From positions 248,001-312,000 of the forward strand of contig CANMQX010000004.1 of NCBI GenBank assembly GCA_947500135.1: a stretch of 64,000 nucleotides of DNA, given 5' to 3'. The position numbers and the translations under genes are program-made. The notes below the pieces were generated by a model. The model was not told the DNA's origin, searched no databases, and worked only from the letters and a program-made list of their open reading frames with translations. The number at the start of each line of letters is the position of its first letter. The first letter of the stretch is position 1. Positions 34,993 to 44,325 of this stretch are shown piece after piece. The DNA is from an uncultured Paracoccaceae bacterium. GTDB taxonomy: Bacteria; Pseudomonadota; Alphaproteobacteria; Rhodobacterales; Rhodobacteraceae.

Positions 34993-35100
34993 CGGTGAGA
35001 TTGTCACTTTTCGACAATCAGCTGTCAGTCGATGAGATGGAGTGGCGCAAGGTGATCCGCTACTTGTCCTTATAGATAAGCTGCCGAAGTGCATTTATGC

Positions 35101-35124
35101 TGACCTGCTGACCTGCTGACCTGC
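35101..35124. repeat. Short tandem repeat, TGACCTGC x3
   Basis: Three perfect copies of TGACCTGC at 35101-35108, 35109-35116 and 35117-35124, flanked by a partial copy. The array lies in the 185-bp gap between the AraC regulator and the acyl-CoA dehydrogenase. It may be a simple slipped-strand repeat, or multiple half-sites for the neighbouring regulator. Confidence 0.6.
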
Positions 35125-35177
35125 TGGCTGCATGACATGGCGCTTTCAGATAACTTCCTGCTGCAAAGGACGATACC

Positions 35178-36380
35178 ATGACCGATAAAATCACCACCAT
35201 TCTGCAAGCTGCTCGGGATCATGCCGAACAGGTGATCGCGCCAAATGTCGATGCGTGGAACGCGGCGCGCAAATGGCCCCGCGATGCGTCTGACAAGGCC
35301 GGTGCCGCCGGTCTGACCGGTCTTTACGCCCCCGAGGAATTCGGCGGTCAGGGCTTGCCCTTGTCCGAAGGGATCCACGTCTATGAACAATTGGGGCTTG
35401 GTGATGGTGCTTATGCCTTTGCCTTGTCGATGCATAACATCTGCACCTTTGCGGGCTGTGGTTATGGCACGGATGCGTTCAAGGAAAAATGGGCGCGCGA
35501 TCTGACATCGGGCCGCAAATTGGCGAATTTTGCCCTGACCGAACCGCAATCAGGGTCCGACCCGATGCAGATGTATTCCCGCGCCACGATCAACGGCGAC
35601 GGCACATGGACGATTAGCGGGGCAAAGGCCTGGGTCAGCCTTGCGACAGAGGCCGACATTTATTTCACCGTGGTCAAGACCAGCGATGTGCCCGGCCACA
35701 AGGATATGGCGATGATCGCGATCCCTGCGGATGCCCCCGGCCTTAGCTTTGGGCCGATGTATGACACCCCGTCCTACAACTTCCTGCCCATGTCCGAGAT
35801 GTATATGGACAAGGTTGTGGTCAGCGACGACAACATCATCCTGCCCGTGGGGCAGGGGTTGCAAGGGTCGCTGATGGCGATTGACATTGCGCGCGTGTCG
35901 ATAGCGTCAGGCTGTTGCGGATTGATGCAGGCGGCGTTGGATACAGCACTGTCCTATTCCAAGAACCGCAAGATGTTTGGTGGCAAGAACCTTGATCTGG
36001 ATGGCATCCAATGGATGCTGGGGGAGGTTGCCACAGACCTTGAAGTGTCCCGCCTGCTATACCGCAAGGCCGCAGAGGCGCTTGGCACGCCAGAGGGGCC
36101 GCTGATGGCCGCCCATGCGAAACGGTTTGTACCGGATGCGGCTGTGAAGGCCGCAAATACCTGCACGCAAGTGTTGGGCGGTATGGGGCTGTTGCAGCCC
36201 TATGGTCTGGATCGCCTGTCGCGTCTGGCCCAGATGCTGCGGATCGTGGACGGCACAACAGAGATCAGCCGCGTCGTCATCGGGCGGGCGCTGCAAAAAC
36301 GTGCGGCGACCCTGCCAGATTTGCCAGTCCCGAAAGGGTTCGGGGAAACCGAGCCCAAGGCAACGCAAGAAGTGGCCTGA
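35178..36380 (+). CDS. Acyl-CoA dehydrogenase, 400 aa
   Basis: FAD-dependent alpha,beta-dehydrogenation of an acyl-CoA thioester. Landmarks: [31 protein letters not shown] (FAD/substrate loop), [15 protein letters not shown], then the C-terminal helical domain with [17 protein letters not shown] and [20 protein letters not shown] closing the FAD site. Chain-length specificity is unknown; the sequence fits short/branched-chain types as well as others. It follows an AraC regulator gene and ends at a strong terminator, so it is probably a single-gene transcript. Confidence 0.92.
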   Translation: MTDKITTILQAARDHAEQVIAPNVDAWNAARKWPRDASDKAGAAGLTGLYAPEEFGGQGLPLSEGIHVYEQLGLGDGAYAFALSMHNICTFAGCGYGTDAFKEKWARDLTSGRKLANFALTEPQSGSDPMQMYSRATINGDGTWTISGAKAWVSLATEADIYFTVVKTSDVPGHKDMAMIAIPADAPGLSFGPMYDTPSYNFLPMSEMYMDKVVVSDDNIILPVGQGLQGSLMAIDIARVSIASGCCGLMQAALDTALSYSKNRKMFGGKNLDLDGIQWMLGEVATDLEVSRLLYRKAAEALGTPEGPLMAAHAKRFVPDAAVKAANTCTQVLGGMGLLQPYGLDRLSRLAQMLRIVDGTTEISRVVIGRALQKRAATLPDLPVPKGFGETEPKATQEVA

Positions 36381-36391
36381 GGCGAGACGCA

Positions 36392-36423
36392 AAAAACTGG
36401 CCGCTGATGCGCGGCCAGTTTTT
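36392..36423. terminator. Bidirectional intrinsic terminator after the acyl-CoA dehydrogenase
   Basis: Perfect 13-bp inverted repeat: AAAAACTGGCCGC (36392-36404) and GCGGCCAGTTTTT (36411-36423), loop of 6. The A and T ends provide a U tract for both convergent genes (stops at 36380 and 36439). Confidence 0.93.
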
Positions 36424-36438
36424 GGGAGCGGGTAAAGT

Positions 36439-36924
36439 TTAGGCTGCGGCGGTCTGCAATTTCGCTGGCGTTTTGATGATGCCTCGCGCCTCCATCACCC
36501 AAGCGGCGACGATGGCAAAGATGATGTGACCCCAAAGCGCGACCCATGTGATGCCGCTGAACCCCAGGAAGGGTTTGTTGCCTGCAACCAGATGCGCCAT
36601 GACATAAAGGGCAAAGACCCACAGGACGACGCCATAGGCGGTGGCGGTCGCGATCCATGGCAGAGAAGGCATGATTTTCTGTTGCAACGGCCGTGCAACC
36701 AACAGATAGCCCAACGTGTAGGCGACCATGCCGGTAAAGACATGCAGCAGATGGGCAAGGCCGGATGGGCTGGCCCCGAACACGGTTTTGATGGTCTGGT
36801 TGGCCAGACCAACCGGCGCCAGTTTGGCATATCCCAAAAGCGGGCTGAGGCCTTGACCAAAGGCGTCAAAGGCGATTGTGGCGAATGCCCCGGCGGCGGC
36901 GATTGTGAAGACAGTGTTTTTCAT
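36439..36924 (-). CDS. Four-helix membrane protein of unknown function, 161 aa
   Basis: Four hydrophobic helices (about 5-22, 55-72, 85-108 and 125-145) make this an integral inner-membrane protein. Gly/Ala-rich segments such as AAAGAFATIAFDAFGQGLSPLLG and LLHVFTGMVAYTLGYLLV recall small predicted membrane proteins common in Rhodobacterales; no name can be given. The ATG at 36924 is used because the first helix starts directly after it; an upstream in-frame ATG adds a hydrophilic, His-rich head. Monocistronic, with 297 bp upstream shared with the L,D-transpeptidase gene; nothing else was seen in that gap. Confidence 0.75.
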   Translation of the reverse strand: MKNTVFTIAAAGAFATIAFDAFGQGLSPLLGYAKLAPVGLANQTIKTVFGASPSGLAHLLHVFTGMVAYTLGYLLVARPLQQKIMPSLPWIATATAYGVVLWVFALYVMAHLVAGNKPFLGFSGITWVALWGHIIFAIVAAWVMEARGIIKTPAKLQTAAA

Positions 36925-37221
36925 TTGTGCGATCCTCGGATGAGAGTGTTTATGTGCTTGATTGCACGCTTTATGGGCGATCCGATTGGTTCTGTGCAGA
37001 TACCTCACGCAGGGGTGACGATGCGCAACGGCTTTGAAACACAGACTGAAACAATTCCCGGTTGACGCTGATATCGCCGTGACATCCCGGTAATGATGTT
37101 ACATTCAGCGCTTTGCGACCAATCTGTAACGGTTTGAAACATACGGGTTCAAATTGTGGCTAGCGGTGTTTTGCCCATAGCTGACAGAGTGTTAGGAAGG
37201 GATTCGCGCAACAAAGGTGTT

Positions 37222-38019
37222 ATGATGACAACAACGACAATTCTGACCAGGCGGGCATTCGGGGCGATGATGCTTGCCACAACGGCGGCCTGCGCGCGTG
37301 GACCCGACCCGGTTGTATCCCCGCCCTTGCCCGAATTTGTCGAAGGTTATGGCCCGATTGATGATGCCGGATACAGTCTGCCGGGTATTCCCGACAAATA
37401 TCTGCAAGGCGTCAACCGGCGGATGTCGGGCATTTATAACGGTGAGCAGGGGCCAAATACGCTTGATGTCGATCCGTTTGCCAAGTTTTTGTACCATGTC
37501 CGCGCCGATGGCAGCACGACACGTTACCCCGTGGGGGTTGGGCGGGCTGGCCGGTCGATCCGGGGCGGTGCCACGATCAAACTGAAACGCAAATGGCCGG
37601 GCTGGACGCCGACGCAGAACATGCTGCGCACCGAACCCGAAGTTTATGGACCCTTCCGTCAGGGTATCCCCGGCGGGTTGCGCAGCCCATTGGGCGCGCG
37701 GGCGCTTTATCTTTATCGCGGCAGCCGCGACACGTTCTATCGCATCCATGGAACCAACGATCTGGAATCTATCGGAAATTCCGGCTCTGCTGGCTGCATT
37801 CGGATGTTCAATCACGATGCCATCCATCTTTATGACCAGATTGATGTGCCGATGAAGGTGCATATCCGGGCGCGCGAGGAATCGCTGCGCGTTGATCCTG
37901 AAAACTATGAACGCGGGATCGAGCTGCCACCCAAGATTATCAGCCCCGAAGAACTGCTTGGGCCAGAGGCGGAGGCGCTGGATCGTCCCCCGCAATTTGA
38001 CGAGGCTGAAGTCTTTTAA
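37222..38019 (+). CDS. Exported L,D-transpeptidase (YkuD domain), 265 aa
   Basis: An N-terminal RR-containing signal (TRRAFGAMMLATTAAC) suggests Tat export, possibly with a lipobox-like cysteine at the end of the signal. The YkuD domain shows RIHGTNDLESIGNSGSAGCI with the catalytic Cys at residue 192 (SAGCIRM), preceded by the conserved His. Such enzymes form 3-3 peptidoglycan crosslinks or attach proteins to peptidoglycan. ATG 37222 (or 37225) follows AAAGG; a longer in-frame start has no signal character. Monocistronic, 120 bp ahead of the unknown AAA+ operon. Confidence 0.92.
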   Translation: MMTTTTILTRRAFGAMMLATTAACARGPDPVVSPPLPEFVEGYGPIDDAGYSLPGIPDKYLQGVNRRMSGIYNGEQGPNTLDVDPFAKFLYHVRADGSTTRYPVGVGRAGRSIRGGATIKLKRKWPGWTPTQNMLRTEPEVYGPFRQGIPGGLRSPLGARALYLYRGSRDTFYRIHGTNDLESIGNSGSAGCIRMFNHDAIHLYDQIDVPMKVHIRAREESLRVDPENYERGIELPPKIISPEELLGPEAEALDRPPQFDEAEVF

Positions 38020-38139
38020 TTGCCATTTAATCGGGTCAAACTGGCGCCGAATGACGAGGTTCGATCTATGCGATCCAATTGAAAATTGGACCCATCGTGC
38101 ATAGCTATCTGTAAAGACAGAATAAAAGAGGGATATTGA

Positions 38140-39222
38140 ATGGCTGATTTTGAAACGCAGATCAAGGAATCGCAAAGCCAGGTGGCTGAAGCCCAGAGCA
38201 AGATTTCAGAATTGACCAGCCGTATTGAAACCGCGCGACAAAAAATGGCCGCTGGGACGGATGTTTCCGTCGATATTGAAAACGCCACATTGGATGATGT
38301 GCATCAACATACAGAGTTGATGAATGCCAATATTGCAGAACTGATCATGGGTCTGGATGACGTCACATCCGCCTTTTCCAAAGACTTCGACGAAATGCGA
38401 TCAAAAACCGGCATCGAAAGCTTTATCGGCATTTTCAGCAAGGCCAAGGCCGACAGCATGCGTCAGGAACGGATGCGTACCGCGTCTGTCGATGACAAAT
38501 TGCAGGACCTGATCAGCAAATCCGATGTCATCCTGAAACTGCTGGAAAGCCAGTTGGCCGTCCTGAATGAACAGAAATCCAGCGTCGAAAAGAACCTTGC
38601 CGGTACTTTGACCGAACGCGAAGAAACCGTTGCCACCCTTGAAGGGTTGCGCGCGGATATTTTTGCGATGGACCCCAAGATTATCGAGCTTGAAGGCAAG
38701 ATTTCAGTTGAACAGGATGCAGCCGCCCGCACGAAGCTGGAAACCGAATTGCAGGCCCTGAACGGCCAATACAATGAAATGGTACAGGATGAGCAGGTCC
38801 AGCTGGCCAAGTCGCAGACCCTGGAACGCTATATCGAGAAGGGCAAGACCTGGATCGATTCACTGCAAAACCAGGCGGCGACCCAGATGGTCCTGATCAA
38901 CAAATTGCAGACAGACACCAAGCAGCGTGTTGTGCTTTACGATGCCCTGTCGAAATCGTTGAAAACCGCCCAGCAGCAGGATGTGGCCCACCAGATCAAC
39001 GAGATCGGTGTGCAGACTGACCAAGAGGCACAGACAGCGATGGCTGCGATTGGGTCCGCGACGAACGCCCGGATGGCGGATATGCTGGAGGCGCATGAAG
39101 ACCATATGGTGTTCGCCCGTGAGGTGCTGGAACAGAAGGCGAAGGCGGATGAGCGGTTCGTGCGCCGGTTCCAGAAGATCGTCGAGAAGCATGACAGCAA
39201 TCAATATGGGGATCAGGCTTGA
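38140..39222 (+). CDS. Long coiled-coil protein of unknown function, first gene of the AAA+ operon, 360 aa
   Basis: Nearly the whole chain is predicted helical with heptad patterns: about 5-40 (QIKESQSQVAEAQSKISEL), 45-75, and a long run from about 110 to 340. A short non-coil segment TGIESFIGIFSKAKADSMR lies near residue 90-108. No signal peptide and no transmembrane helix, so it is cytoplasmic. The arrangement loosely recalls toxic-anion-resistance (TelA) proteins, which are also all-helical and about this size, but no diagnostic TelA motif is clear. AGAGGGA precedes the ATG. It heads seven co-directional genes and may act as scaffold or adaptor for the AAA+ protein. Confidence 0.85.
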   Translation: MADFETQIKESQSQVAEAQSKISELTSRIETARQKMAAGTDVSVDIENATLDDVHQHTELMNANIAELIMGLDDVTSAFSKDFDEMRSKTGIESFIGIFSKAKADSMRQERMRTASVDDKLQDLISKSDVILKLLESQLAVLNEQKSSVEKNLAGTLTEREETVATLEGLRADIFAMDPKIIELEGKISVEQDAAARTKLETELQALNGQYNEMVQDEQVQLAKSQTLERYIEKGKTWIDSLQNQAATQMVLINKLQTDTKQRVVLYDALSKSLKTAQQQDVAHQINEIGVQTDQEAQTAMAAIGSATNARMADMLEAHEDHMVFAREVLEQKAKADERFVRRFQKIVEKHDSNQYGDQA

Positions 39223-39230
39223 TCCTTTCG

Positions 39231-39297
39231 CGTCCCGGGCTTGCCCCGGGACCTCCACCTCAGATGGACCATGAGGTCCCGGGTCAAGCCCGGGACG
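39231..39297. repeat. Large palindromic element A (25-bp arms, 17-base loop)
   Basis: Left arm 39231-39255 (starts CGTCCCGGGCTTG) and right arm 39273-39297 (ends CAAGCCCGGGACG) are inverted copies with one mismatch in 25 bp, separated by a 17-base loop. Each arm is itself largely palindromic (CCCGGG...CCCGGG). It lies 8 bp past the stop of the coiled-coil gene. A second element of the same design lies at 42501-42565. Matches the style of alphaproteobacterial intergenic REP-like elements. Confidence 0.85.
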
Positions 39298-39319
39298 GGG
39301 TCAATAAAGGGTGCTAGCT

Positions 39320-40441
39320 GTGGCACGAACTGACCTCCAATCCGATCATATGAAGCTGGAAGATACCCGCGTGACCCGCCGGTATTTTGGCAAGTTTTCC
39401 AAGATCACCGGTTACCTGACCAAGGTGGCCGCAACCATGGAGGCCGAAGGTCGCTTTTCCAGACATGATATCGAGGCTCTGGCCCGCTATCTGGTTGGGC
39501 TGAACTGGACCTTTACGGCGCTGTCGCACAAATACCATTTCTCGGGTCGCTTTGAACATGCGGGCGCGCTGACATTTGATCGTCGCGAAAGCGGGTTTCC
39601 TGTTTATCAGGAGCTGCTGGAAATGGCCAATGACGCGCTGCAGGCAGAGCGGCATCTGGCCTCTCAACCATCAGTCGAGGACCTGAAGGACCAGATGGTC
39701 CGGGTCATTCTGTCCGAGCAGGAGATTCCGACCAAGCTGCAATATGCGTTGTCGCAACGCCTTTACTATGAGGAATTGCTGCGCGGCGATCAGTTCTGGG
39801 CGCGCAATGATCCGCAGGCCGTCTGGATTGAAAACAAGGATGACCGGCGTCTGTTTCAGATCCATTGGGCGGTCTACGACAGTCAGGTCAATCTGCCCAC
39901 GATCTATCTGATGGATCTGGAGGATACCGGCCGCACCGGCCTGCCCAAGGATGAACGCCGCTGGCCCGAGGTGCAGGCCCATCTGATGGCGCAATCGGTG
40001 GCGCATCTGAAGCTGTTGACCATTGCCAAGGGCTTTGATGAGGATTTTGATGATCTGCATCCGACCCGGCTGCGCCGGTTCCATATCGGCCCAATGTATT
40101 CGCACGCATTCACCCGGCAATCCGGGCCGTTGCGCGAGGTGCTGGATGCCGCCAAGGCGCCGGTCGGCGAAGACTGGGCGCTGGTCTGGACCGAGGAAGA
40201 GCTGGTATCTGAACGGGTGGAACAGGTGAAATCCGGCTGGTTTGGATCGGTGGAGCGGCAGATATTTGCGTTGGACCCGTTCGAAGGCGGCGGGGCCGAG
40301 ACCGGCGCCACACGCATGGAGCGATCATTGATCATGCCAGAGCGCCCCTATCAGGCGTTGGCCGAACGTAACCCGCCGGGGTTTCGTGATGTGCGCAAAT
40401 TTGTCGTCAGTGATAGTGGGCGGGTGTTGAGTTACAGGTAG
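39320..40441 (+). CDS. Uncharacterised soluble protein in the AAA+ operon, 373 aa
   Basis: No signal peptide or membrane helix. The N-terminal third is helical and basic (VTRRYFGKFSKITGYLTKVAATME), the middle contains NLPTIYLMDLEDTGRTGLPKDERRW, and the C-terminal third has WALVWTEEELVSERVEQVKSGWFG. Nothing suggests an enzyme active site. I do not recognise the family. Start: GTG 39320 lies nine bases after AAAGG; GTG 39311 is too close to it and ATG 39350 is an alternative. The stop codon (TAG, 40439-40441) is part of a palindromic repeat. The protein probably works with the AAA+ ATPase encoded next. Confidence 0.8.
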   Translation: MARTDLQSDHMKLEDTRVTRRYFGKFSKITGYLTKVAATMEAEGRFSRHDIEALARYLVGLNWTFTALSHKYHFSGRFEHAGALTFDRRESGFPVYQELLEMANDALQAERHLASQPSVEDLKDQMVRVILSEQEIPTKLQYALSQRLYYEELLRGDQFWARNDPQAVWIENKDDRRLFQIHWAVYDSQVNLPTIYLMDLEDTGRTGLPKDERRWPEVQAHLMAQSVAHLKLLTIAKGFDEDFDDLHPTRLRRFHIGPMYSHAFTRQSGPLREVLDAAKAPVGEDWALVWTEEELVSERVEQVKSGWFGSVERQIFALDPFEGGGAETGATRMERSLIMPERPYQALAERNPPGFRDVRKFVVSDSGRVLSYR

Positions 40442-40463
40442 GATGGGTCAAAACCCATCTTAC
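40438..40463. repeat. GATGGGT palindrome, copy 1, overlapping a stop codon
   Basis: 26-base imperfect palindrome with core GATGGGTCAAAACCCATC (40442-40459) flanked by GTAG and TTAC. It contains the TAG stop of the preceding gene (40439-40441). Same family as 55447-55472 and 57438-57459. Downstream, at 40506-40517, a small CTCC/GGAG hairpin precedes AGTATTTT, another motif seen again near 45374. Confidence 0.8.
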
Positions 40464-40544
40464 GTTTCGGGGTGAGAAGACGGTTTTTGTTGCAAGTGTC
40501 GGAGCCTCCGGCGGGAGTATTTTGAGCAAAATGATGAGGGTTTC

Positions 40545-42485
40545 ATGAGCCAATCGAGTGACCAGATGGAACTGCGTGAAGAGGATATTCGCAAGCATTA
40601 CGCGGCGGCCCTTGATCTGATTGACGGGTTCGATCATGCGCCGCGGATTGCGGCCGCTGCGGCTGCACCTGCGACCACACAGGAACGATCACCGGGTATT
40701 GGCACCCGCCGCCGGTTTCGGTCAACGACGCCCGGTCTTGTGACCCGCCGGGTGGAGCGGCAAGAAGGCGTGCAGCTTTCAACCCGAGTTGAGGCGGTCG
40801 AAGGCGGCGATGGCCTGACCTCGCCTTTGCAGGCGACCGTGTTGCAGGGGTTGCGCCGGGCGGTGGCCGTGGCGCTGGCCATTGCGGAAAACTATGCTGA
40901 GCGTACCCCGTTGAAGGACCTTAAACGCGCCAATCTGGAAGGGTCATTGGCTGATGGGCAGCGCGCCGAGTTTTCGGAATACCTGACCGCAGAAGCCCTG
41001 ATCACGCTGTATGTATTCGGCTCTGCCACCGCCTATTTTCTGGCCAGCCATGCCACCGAAGAGGTAGTTGAGGTTGGCGAGATTGATGAAGTGCTGGTCG
41101 ATAATGGCCAACTGGCCCTGCACGGGGCCTTGTGGGAGCTGGATCAGGATATCGCGACACATGCGGGGTCTGAGCCCAAGCTGGTTGCGACGATCCTCGC
41201 CTTTGCCGAAAACCTGATGGAAAAGGTCGCCGTCCGCGCGGCGACGGCGGGGCGGTTGGAGCCGTTTAATACCGCAAGCTGGCGTGTGGATGCGGATGAT
41301 TTTGTGGTGCAGGGGTTCAGCCCGGCGCGCAAGGCCAAGGGTTCCACCCTGACCATGAGCTTCAAGAAACCTAATGAGGTGGTGGGCAACCATATCGCCA
41401 AATATCAGGCCATGAAGCTGAGCAAGATGCTGATGGCCTATGATTTTGACCGCCGGTTGAATCCCTTTGCGGAATTGGGCGGGTTCATCTTTACATTCAT
41501 GGGTGACGGCGCACCGGGGACGGGGAAGACAACCCTGATCCAGATGATGGCGGGGATGATCAATGACTATTGTCAGACGGCGGGCTATGCGTTTCGTTAT
41601 CAGAACCTTTCGACCGATAATATCGACAGCTATCAGGGGAAATCCGGTCAAAACGCCAAGGCCTTTATCAACAACGTGCTTGACCCGCATGTGATCGGTT
41701 TTGGCACGATTGATGATATTGATCAGCTGGCGGGCAAGCGGGGGGATCGTCAGTCATCCGCTGGTCAGCTGGAGATTACCGCGGTGCTGATGGAAAGCTT
41801 TGCCGGGGCCAATACCGTGGTGCGGGGCAATTGTACGTTCGGAATGTTCTCGAACTATCCCGAGAACGTGGACGACGCTTTGCGTCAGCGGGCAGGTGCC
41901 CGGTTCCTCGTGGATGGGCCGCAGACGCGCGAGGATTACATCGATATCCTCTACCTCTTGATGGGTAAGAACCATGATATTCCGGTTGGCGCGCATGAGG
42001 TGTTTTCTGCGCAAGAGATTAAGGCGGCTGTGGCCGCATCATTTGAAAACCACGCCAAACCGCATGAAGAAGGGTTGATGCGCGTCTTTGATCGCGTGCA
42101 TGGGCAGATCGGCGAATTGGATACGATTGCCAAGCTGGGTACCTATCTGAAGGGTATTCAGGAAGCGGACGCCCGCTTCACCGGGCGTGCGATCAAGAAC
42201 ATCACCGATGCGGTGAAGGTCCGCGCGATGGATTTCGAACTGCCAGATGAATGGATGGAAGAGCCTGATCTGTTCCTGTTCAAGGATTACGAGACCAAGA
42301 AGGGGATGATATCCGAGCTGCGCCAGCCCATTACGGTGGAGATGGTGATACAAGAGATCAACCGCTACGCCGATAGTGAATTCCGCTATGCCGATAAGTC
42401 GGATGAAGTGGCGATTGAGGCGATGGTGCGGGACTTTGGCCGTCAGGAAGAGGCAAAGAAGCGGTATCTGGAGGGCAAGGGGTGA
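40545..42485 (+). CDS. AAA+ ATPase of unknown function, 646 aa
   Basis: Domain order: an N-terminal region of about 290 residues with helices but no known motif, including an Ala-rich linker (about 32-48); an AAA+ module (about 290-490); and a C-terminal helical region. Walker A is GAPGTGKT with K328; Walker B is FGTIDDIDQ with D390, D391 and D393; sensor 1 lies at N437 in FSNYPENVDDALRQRAGARF; R447, R449 and R453 are candidate arginine fingers. The match to classical AAA proteins (FtsH/Cdc48-like SRH layout) is fairly good, but no protease or other effector domain is fused. No membrane segment. Probably a hexameric remodelling motor that acts on or with the neighbouring gene products. Confidence 0.9.
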   Translation: MSQSSDQMELREEDIRKHYAAALDLIDGFDHAPRIAAAAAAPATTQERSPGIGTRRRFRSTTPGLVTRRVERQEGVQLSTRVEAVEGGDGLTSPLQATVLQGLRRAVAVALAIAENYAERTPLKDLKRANLEGSLADGQRAEFSEYLTAEALITLYVFGSATAYFLASHATEEVVEVGEIDEVLVDNGQLALHGALWELDQDIATHAGSEPKLVATILAFAENLMEKVAVRAATAGRLEPFNTASWRVDADDFVVQGFSPARKAKGSTLTMSFKKPNEVVGNHIAKYQAMKLSKMLMAYDFDRRLNPFAELGGFIFTFMGDGAPGTGKTTLIQMMAGMINDYCQTAGYAFRYQNLSTDNIDSYQGKSGQNAKAFINNVLDPHVIGFGTIDDIDQLAGKRGDRQSSAGQLEITAVLMESFAGANTVVRGNCTFGMFSNYPENVDDALRQRAGARFLVDGPQTREDYIDILYLLMGKNHDIPVGAHEVFSAQEIKAAVAASFENHAKPHEEGLMRVFDRVHGQIGELDTIAKLGTYLKGIQEADARFTGRAIKNITDAVKVRAMDFELPDEWMEEPDLFLFKDYETKKGMISELRQPITVEMVIQEINRYADSEFRYADKSDEVAIEAMVRDFGRQEEAKKRYLEGKG

Positions 42486-42500
42486 TGTTCGGGCGGAACT

Positions 42501-42565
42501 GTCCCGGACTTGATCCGGGACCTCGTGGTCAACCACGGTTAGAGATCCCGGATCAGGTCCGGGAT
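42501..42565. repeat. Large palindromic element B (24-bp arms, 17-base loop)
   Basis: Left arm 42501-42524 (starts GTCCCGGACTTGATCC) pairs with right arm 42542-42565 with one mismatch and two G-T wobbles. Loop length (17) equals that of element A at 39231-39297, and the arms are related in sequence, while the loop differs and carries its own GTGGT/ACCAC stem. The element lies 15 bp after the AAA+ gene stop. Confidence 0.85.
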
Positions 42566-42581
42566 GGGGTTGTGCGCTAAG

Positions 42582-42926
42582 ATGGGCAGCGTCTTTTCCG
42601 AGAGCCTGTTCTTGCCGACACTTGTTCTGGCAATCCTTGCTTTCGTTGTCCCGCGCCTATTAGGCCGCGTGTTGCCAGAAGGGGTCAAGCCGCTATTGCT
42701 GAACGCATTCATATCTACGGTTTTGATGTTTTTGATCTCTGCCGGGTTCTTTTTCTGCCTTTACCTGTGCCAGGGTCTGACCGTGGCGCAAATCATGGAG
42801 CCGGGATGGGCAGCGAATATCGTCTTTTTTGGTAGGTTGGGCATGATAGCCGCGATGATCTGGGCGCCGATCATGCTGTTATCGGTGGCGGGTTTGCCGC
42901 GCAAATGGGTGAAAGAAACGTGGTGA
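42582..42926 (+). CDS. Small three-helix membrane protein, 114 aa
   Basis: Three hydrophobic helices (about 8-28, 38-64 and 80-105), with a basic C-terminal end (LPRKWVKETW). No family recognised. The first in-frame ATG (42564) lies inside the right arm of palindromic element B, so ATG 42582 (MGSVFSESLF) is preferred. It sits between the AAA+ gene and the 449-aa gene and may anchor the system in the membrane. Confidence 0.78.
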   Translation: MGSVFSESLFLPTLVLAILAFVVPRLLGRVLPEGVKPLLLNAFISTVLMFLISAGFFFCLYLCQGLTVAQIMEPGWAANIVFFGRLGMIAAMIWAPIMLLSVAGLPRKWVKETW

Positions 42927-42975
42927 TTTTGTTGCAGAGAAGATGGGTGCCAGCATCCATCCGACGGAGGGTTGA

Positions 42976-44325
42976 ATGCATCGCCTGATCGAAAAAGGCC
43001 TGATGTTTGGCAATCTGGTCCGGGTGGATAGCCCGGTTCTGGTGGAGCGGTACAATCGCGCGCTGCAGCATCTGACCGGTCGCCAGACGGCATTAACCGA
43101 TTTTCACATCGATATTTCGGGCTACAGCCCCGAGATCGGGGATGAGTTGAGTGATGATCTTTATCTCAACCATCAGGGGGTCAATCGTCAGTTTATCCTT
43201 TTGACGACCGAACAGGCGGATGCGCCACTGCTGAACGCGAAGTTTTCGACGTCGCGCGGGATCCTCAAGCAGTTCATCGAAGATAACCGGCCCCAGCTTT
43301 TTGCCCTGACCGCCCGCGACGCGGTGGCGGGTGAGATGGTGAACTCGGTCTATGTGGCTGACAGCCCCGCACGTCTGTTTGATATCCGCCGGGTTCGGAT
43401 CGAGGCGGACACAACCAGCGGCACCGTTGCCAATGCTGAAAAGCTGGGCCAGATGATCGACCGGTTCAAGACAGAGCCCGACGCCTGGCATGATGACGTG
43501 CTGATCGCCAAAATGATCGGGATGGCCAAACAGACCGGCGATGTGATGCGTAACCCTGTGCGCCTGCGGCACATGGAGTTCGGGCAGGAGAATTTCTGGA
43601 CCGATCATTTCGGTGGCATTTACGTGTTTCGCGGTGTGGAACATCCCGCCGCCATTGTCGCGGGCAACAAAGGCAAAGTTGGCAAGCTGCCGATCCCCTA
43701 TCTGTTTGATTTCAGTGAGCGTTCGGCAATTGCAAAATTCCTGAACCTCAACGACATGGTCGAGCCGATCACCGATGCACGCGGGATTGATGCCGCCGCG
43801 ATCCTGCATCAGAAGATGGAATTCATTGTCATGGCCGTCGCCGCATCAATGAAGGAAGATCTGACCGGGGCCACCCGCCGCGACTTGCGCCGTCTGGGCC
43901 GCCAATACGCCAAATTGCTGCCTGAGGCATGGCAAGGGTTGGCTGCCCTTGTGCGCTGGGCGGAGGAAGACGGCCCCTGGCCCAAGATCACATCAGAACA
44001 CCCCGCCTATTTCTACACGCTGCGCGCCAAACCGCATGCAGATGCTGATCTGGTGAACATGCTGCTGGCCGAGATGACCCCGCTGGATATCCGGCAGTTG
44101 TTTATCTGCCACAAGGAGGTGTTTTATCGGGCCTATGCCAAATGGCCTGATGAAAAAAAGGCCTATGTCGTTGATTTTCTTGAACGCGAATACCAAGTCG
44201 ATAAGGCGGGGACGCGAGATGCATTATTCGGTCACGAGGCCCCGATGGAGGAACCGCAGGCTGCCCGCCAGCCTGATCTGATTACCCGCGTGGGCCCGTG
44301 GGGTGCCGTCGGCAGGAGGAGCTGA
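42976..44325 (+). CDS. Uncharacterised 449-aa protein in the AAA+ operon
   Basis: A soluble protein without signal peptide. Distinctive segments: an opening RLIEKGLMFGNLVRVDSPVL, then DFHIDISGYSPEIGDEL, NHQGVNRQFILLTTEQ, NKGKVGKLPIPYLFDFSERS, a helical stretch around EFIVMAVAASMKEDLTG, and a C-terminal KAYVVDFLEREY. Some of this resembles proteins carrying a domain of unknown function restricted to Rhodobacteraceae, but I cannot verify the exact family. GGAGGG precedes the ATG. The stop overlaps the next start (TGATG at 44323-44327). No catalytic motif is obvious. Confidence 0.85.
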   Translation: MHRLIEKGLMFGNLVRVDSPVLVERYNRALQHLTGRQTALTDFHIDISGYSPEIGDELSDDLYLNHQGVNRQFILLTTEQADAPLLNAKFSTSRGILKQFIEDNRPQLFALTARDAVAGEMVNSVYVADSPARLFDIRRVRIEADTTSGTVANAEKLGQMIDRFKTEPDAWHDDVLIAKMIGMAKQTGDVMRNPVRLRHMEFGQENFWTDHFGGIYVFRGVEHPAAIVAGNKGKVGKLPIPYLFDFSERSAIAKFLNLNDMVEPITDARGIDAAAILHQKMEFIVMAVAASMKEDLTGATRRDLRRLGRQYAKLLPEAWQGLAALVRWAEEDGPWPKITSEHPAYFYTLRAKPHADADLVNMLLAEMTPLDIRQLFICHKEVFYRAYAKWPDEKKAYVVDFLEREYQVDKAGTRDALFGHEAPMEEPQAARQPDLITRVGPWGAVGRRS

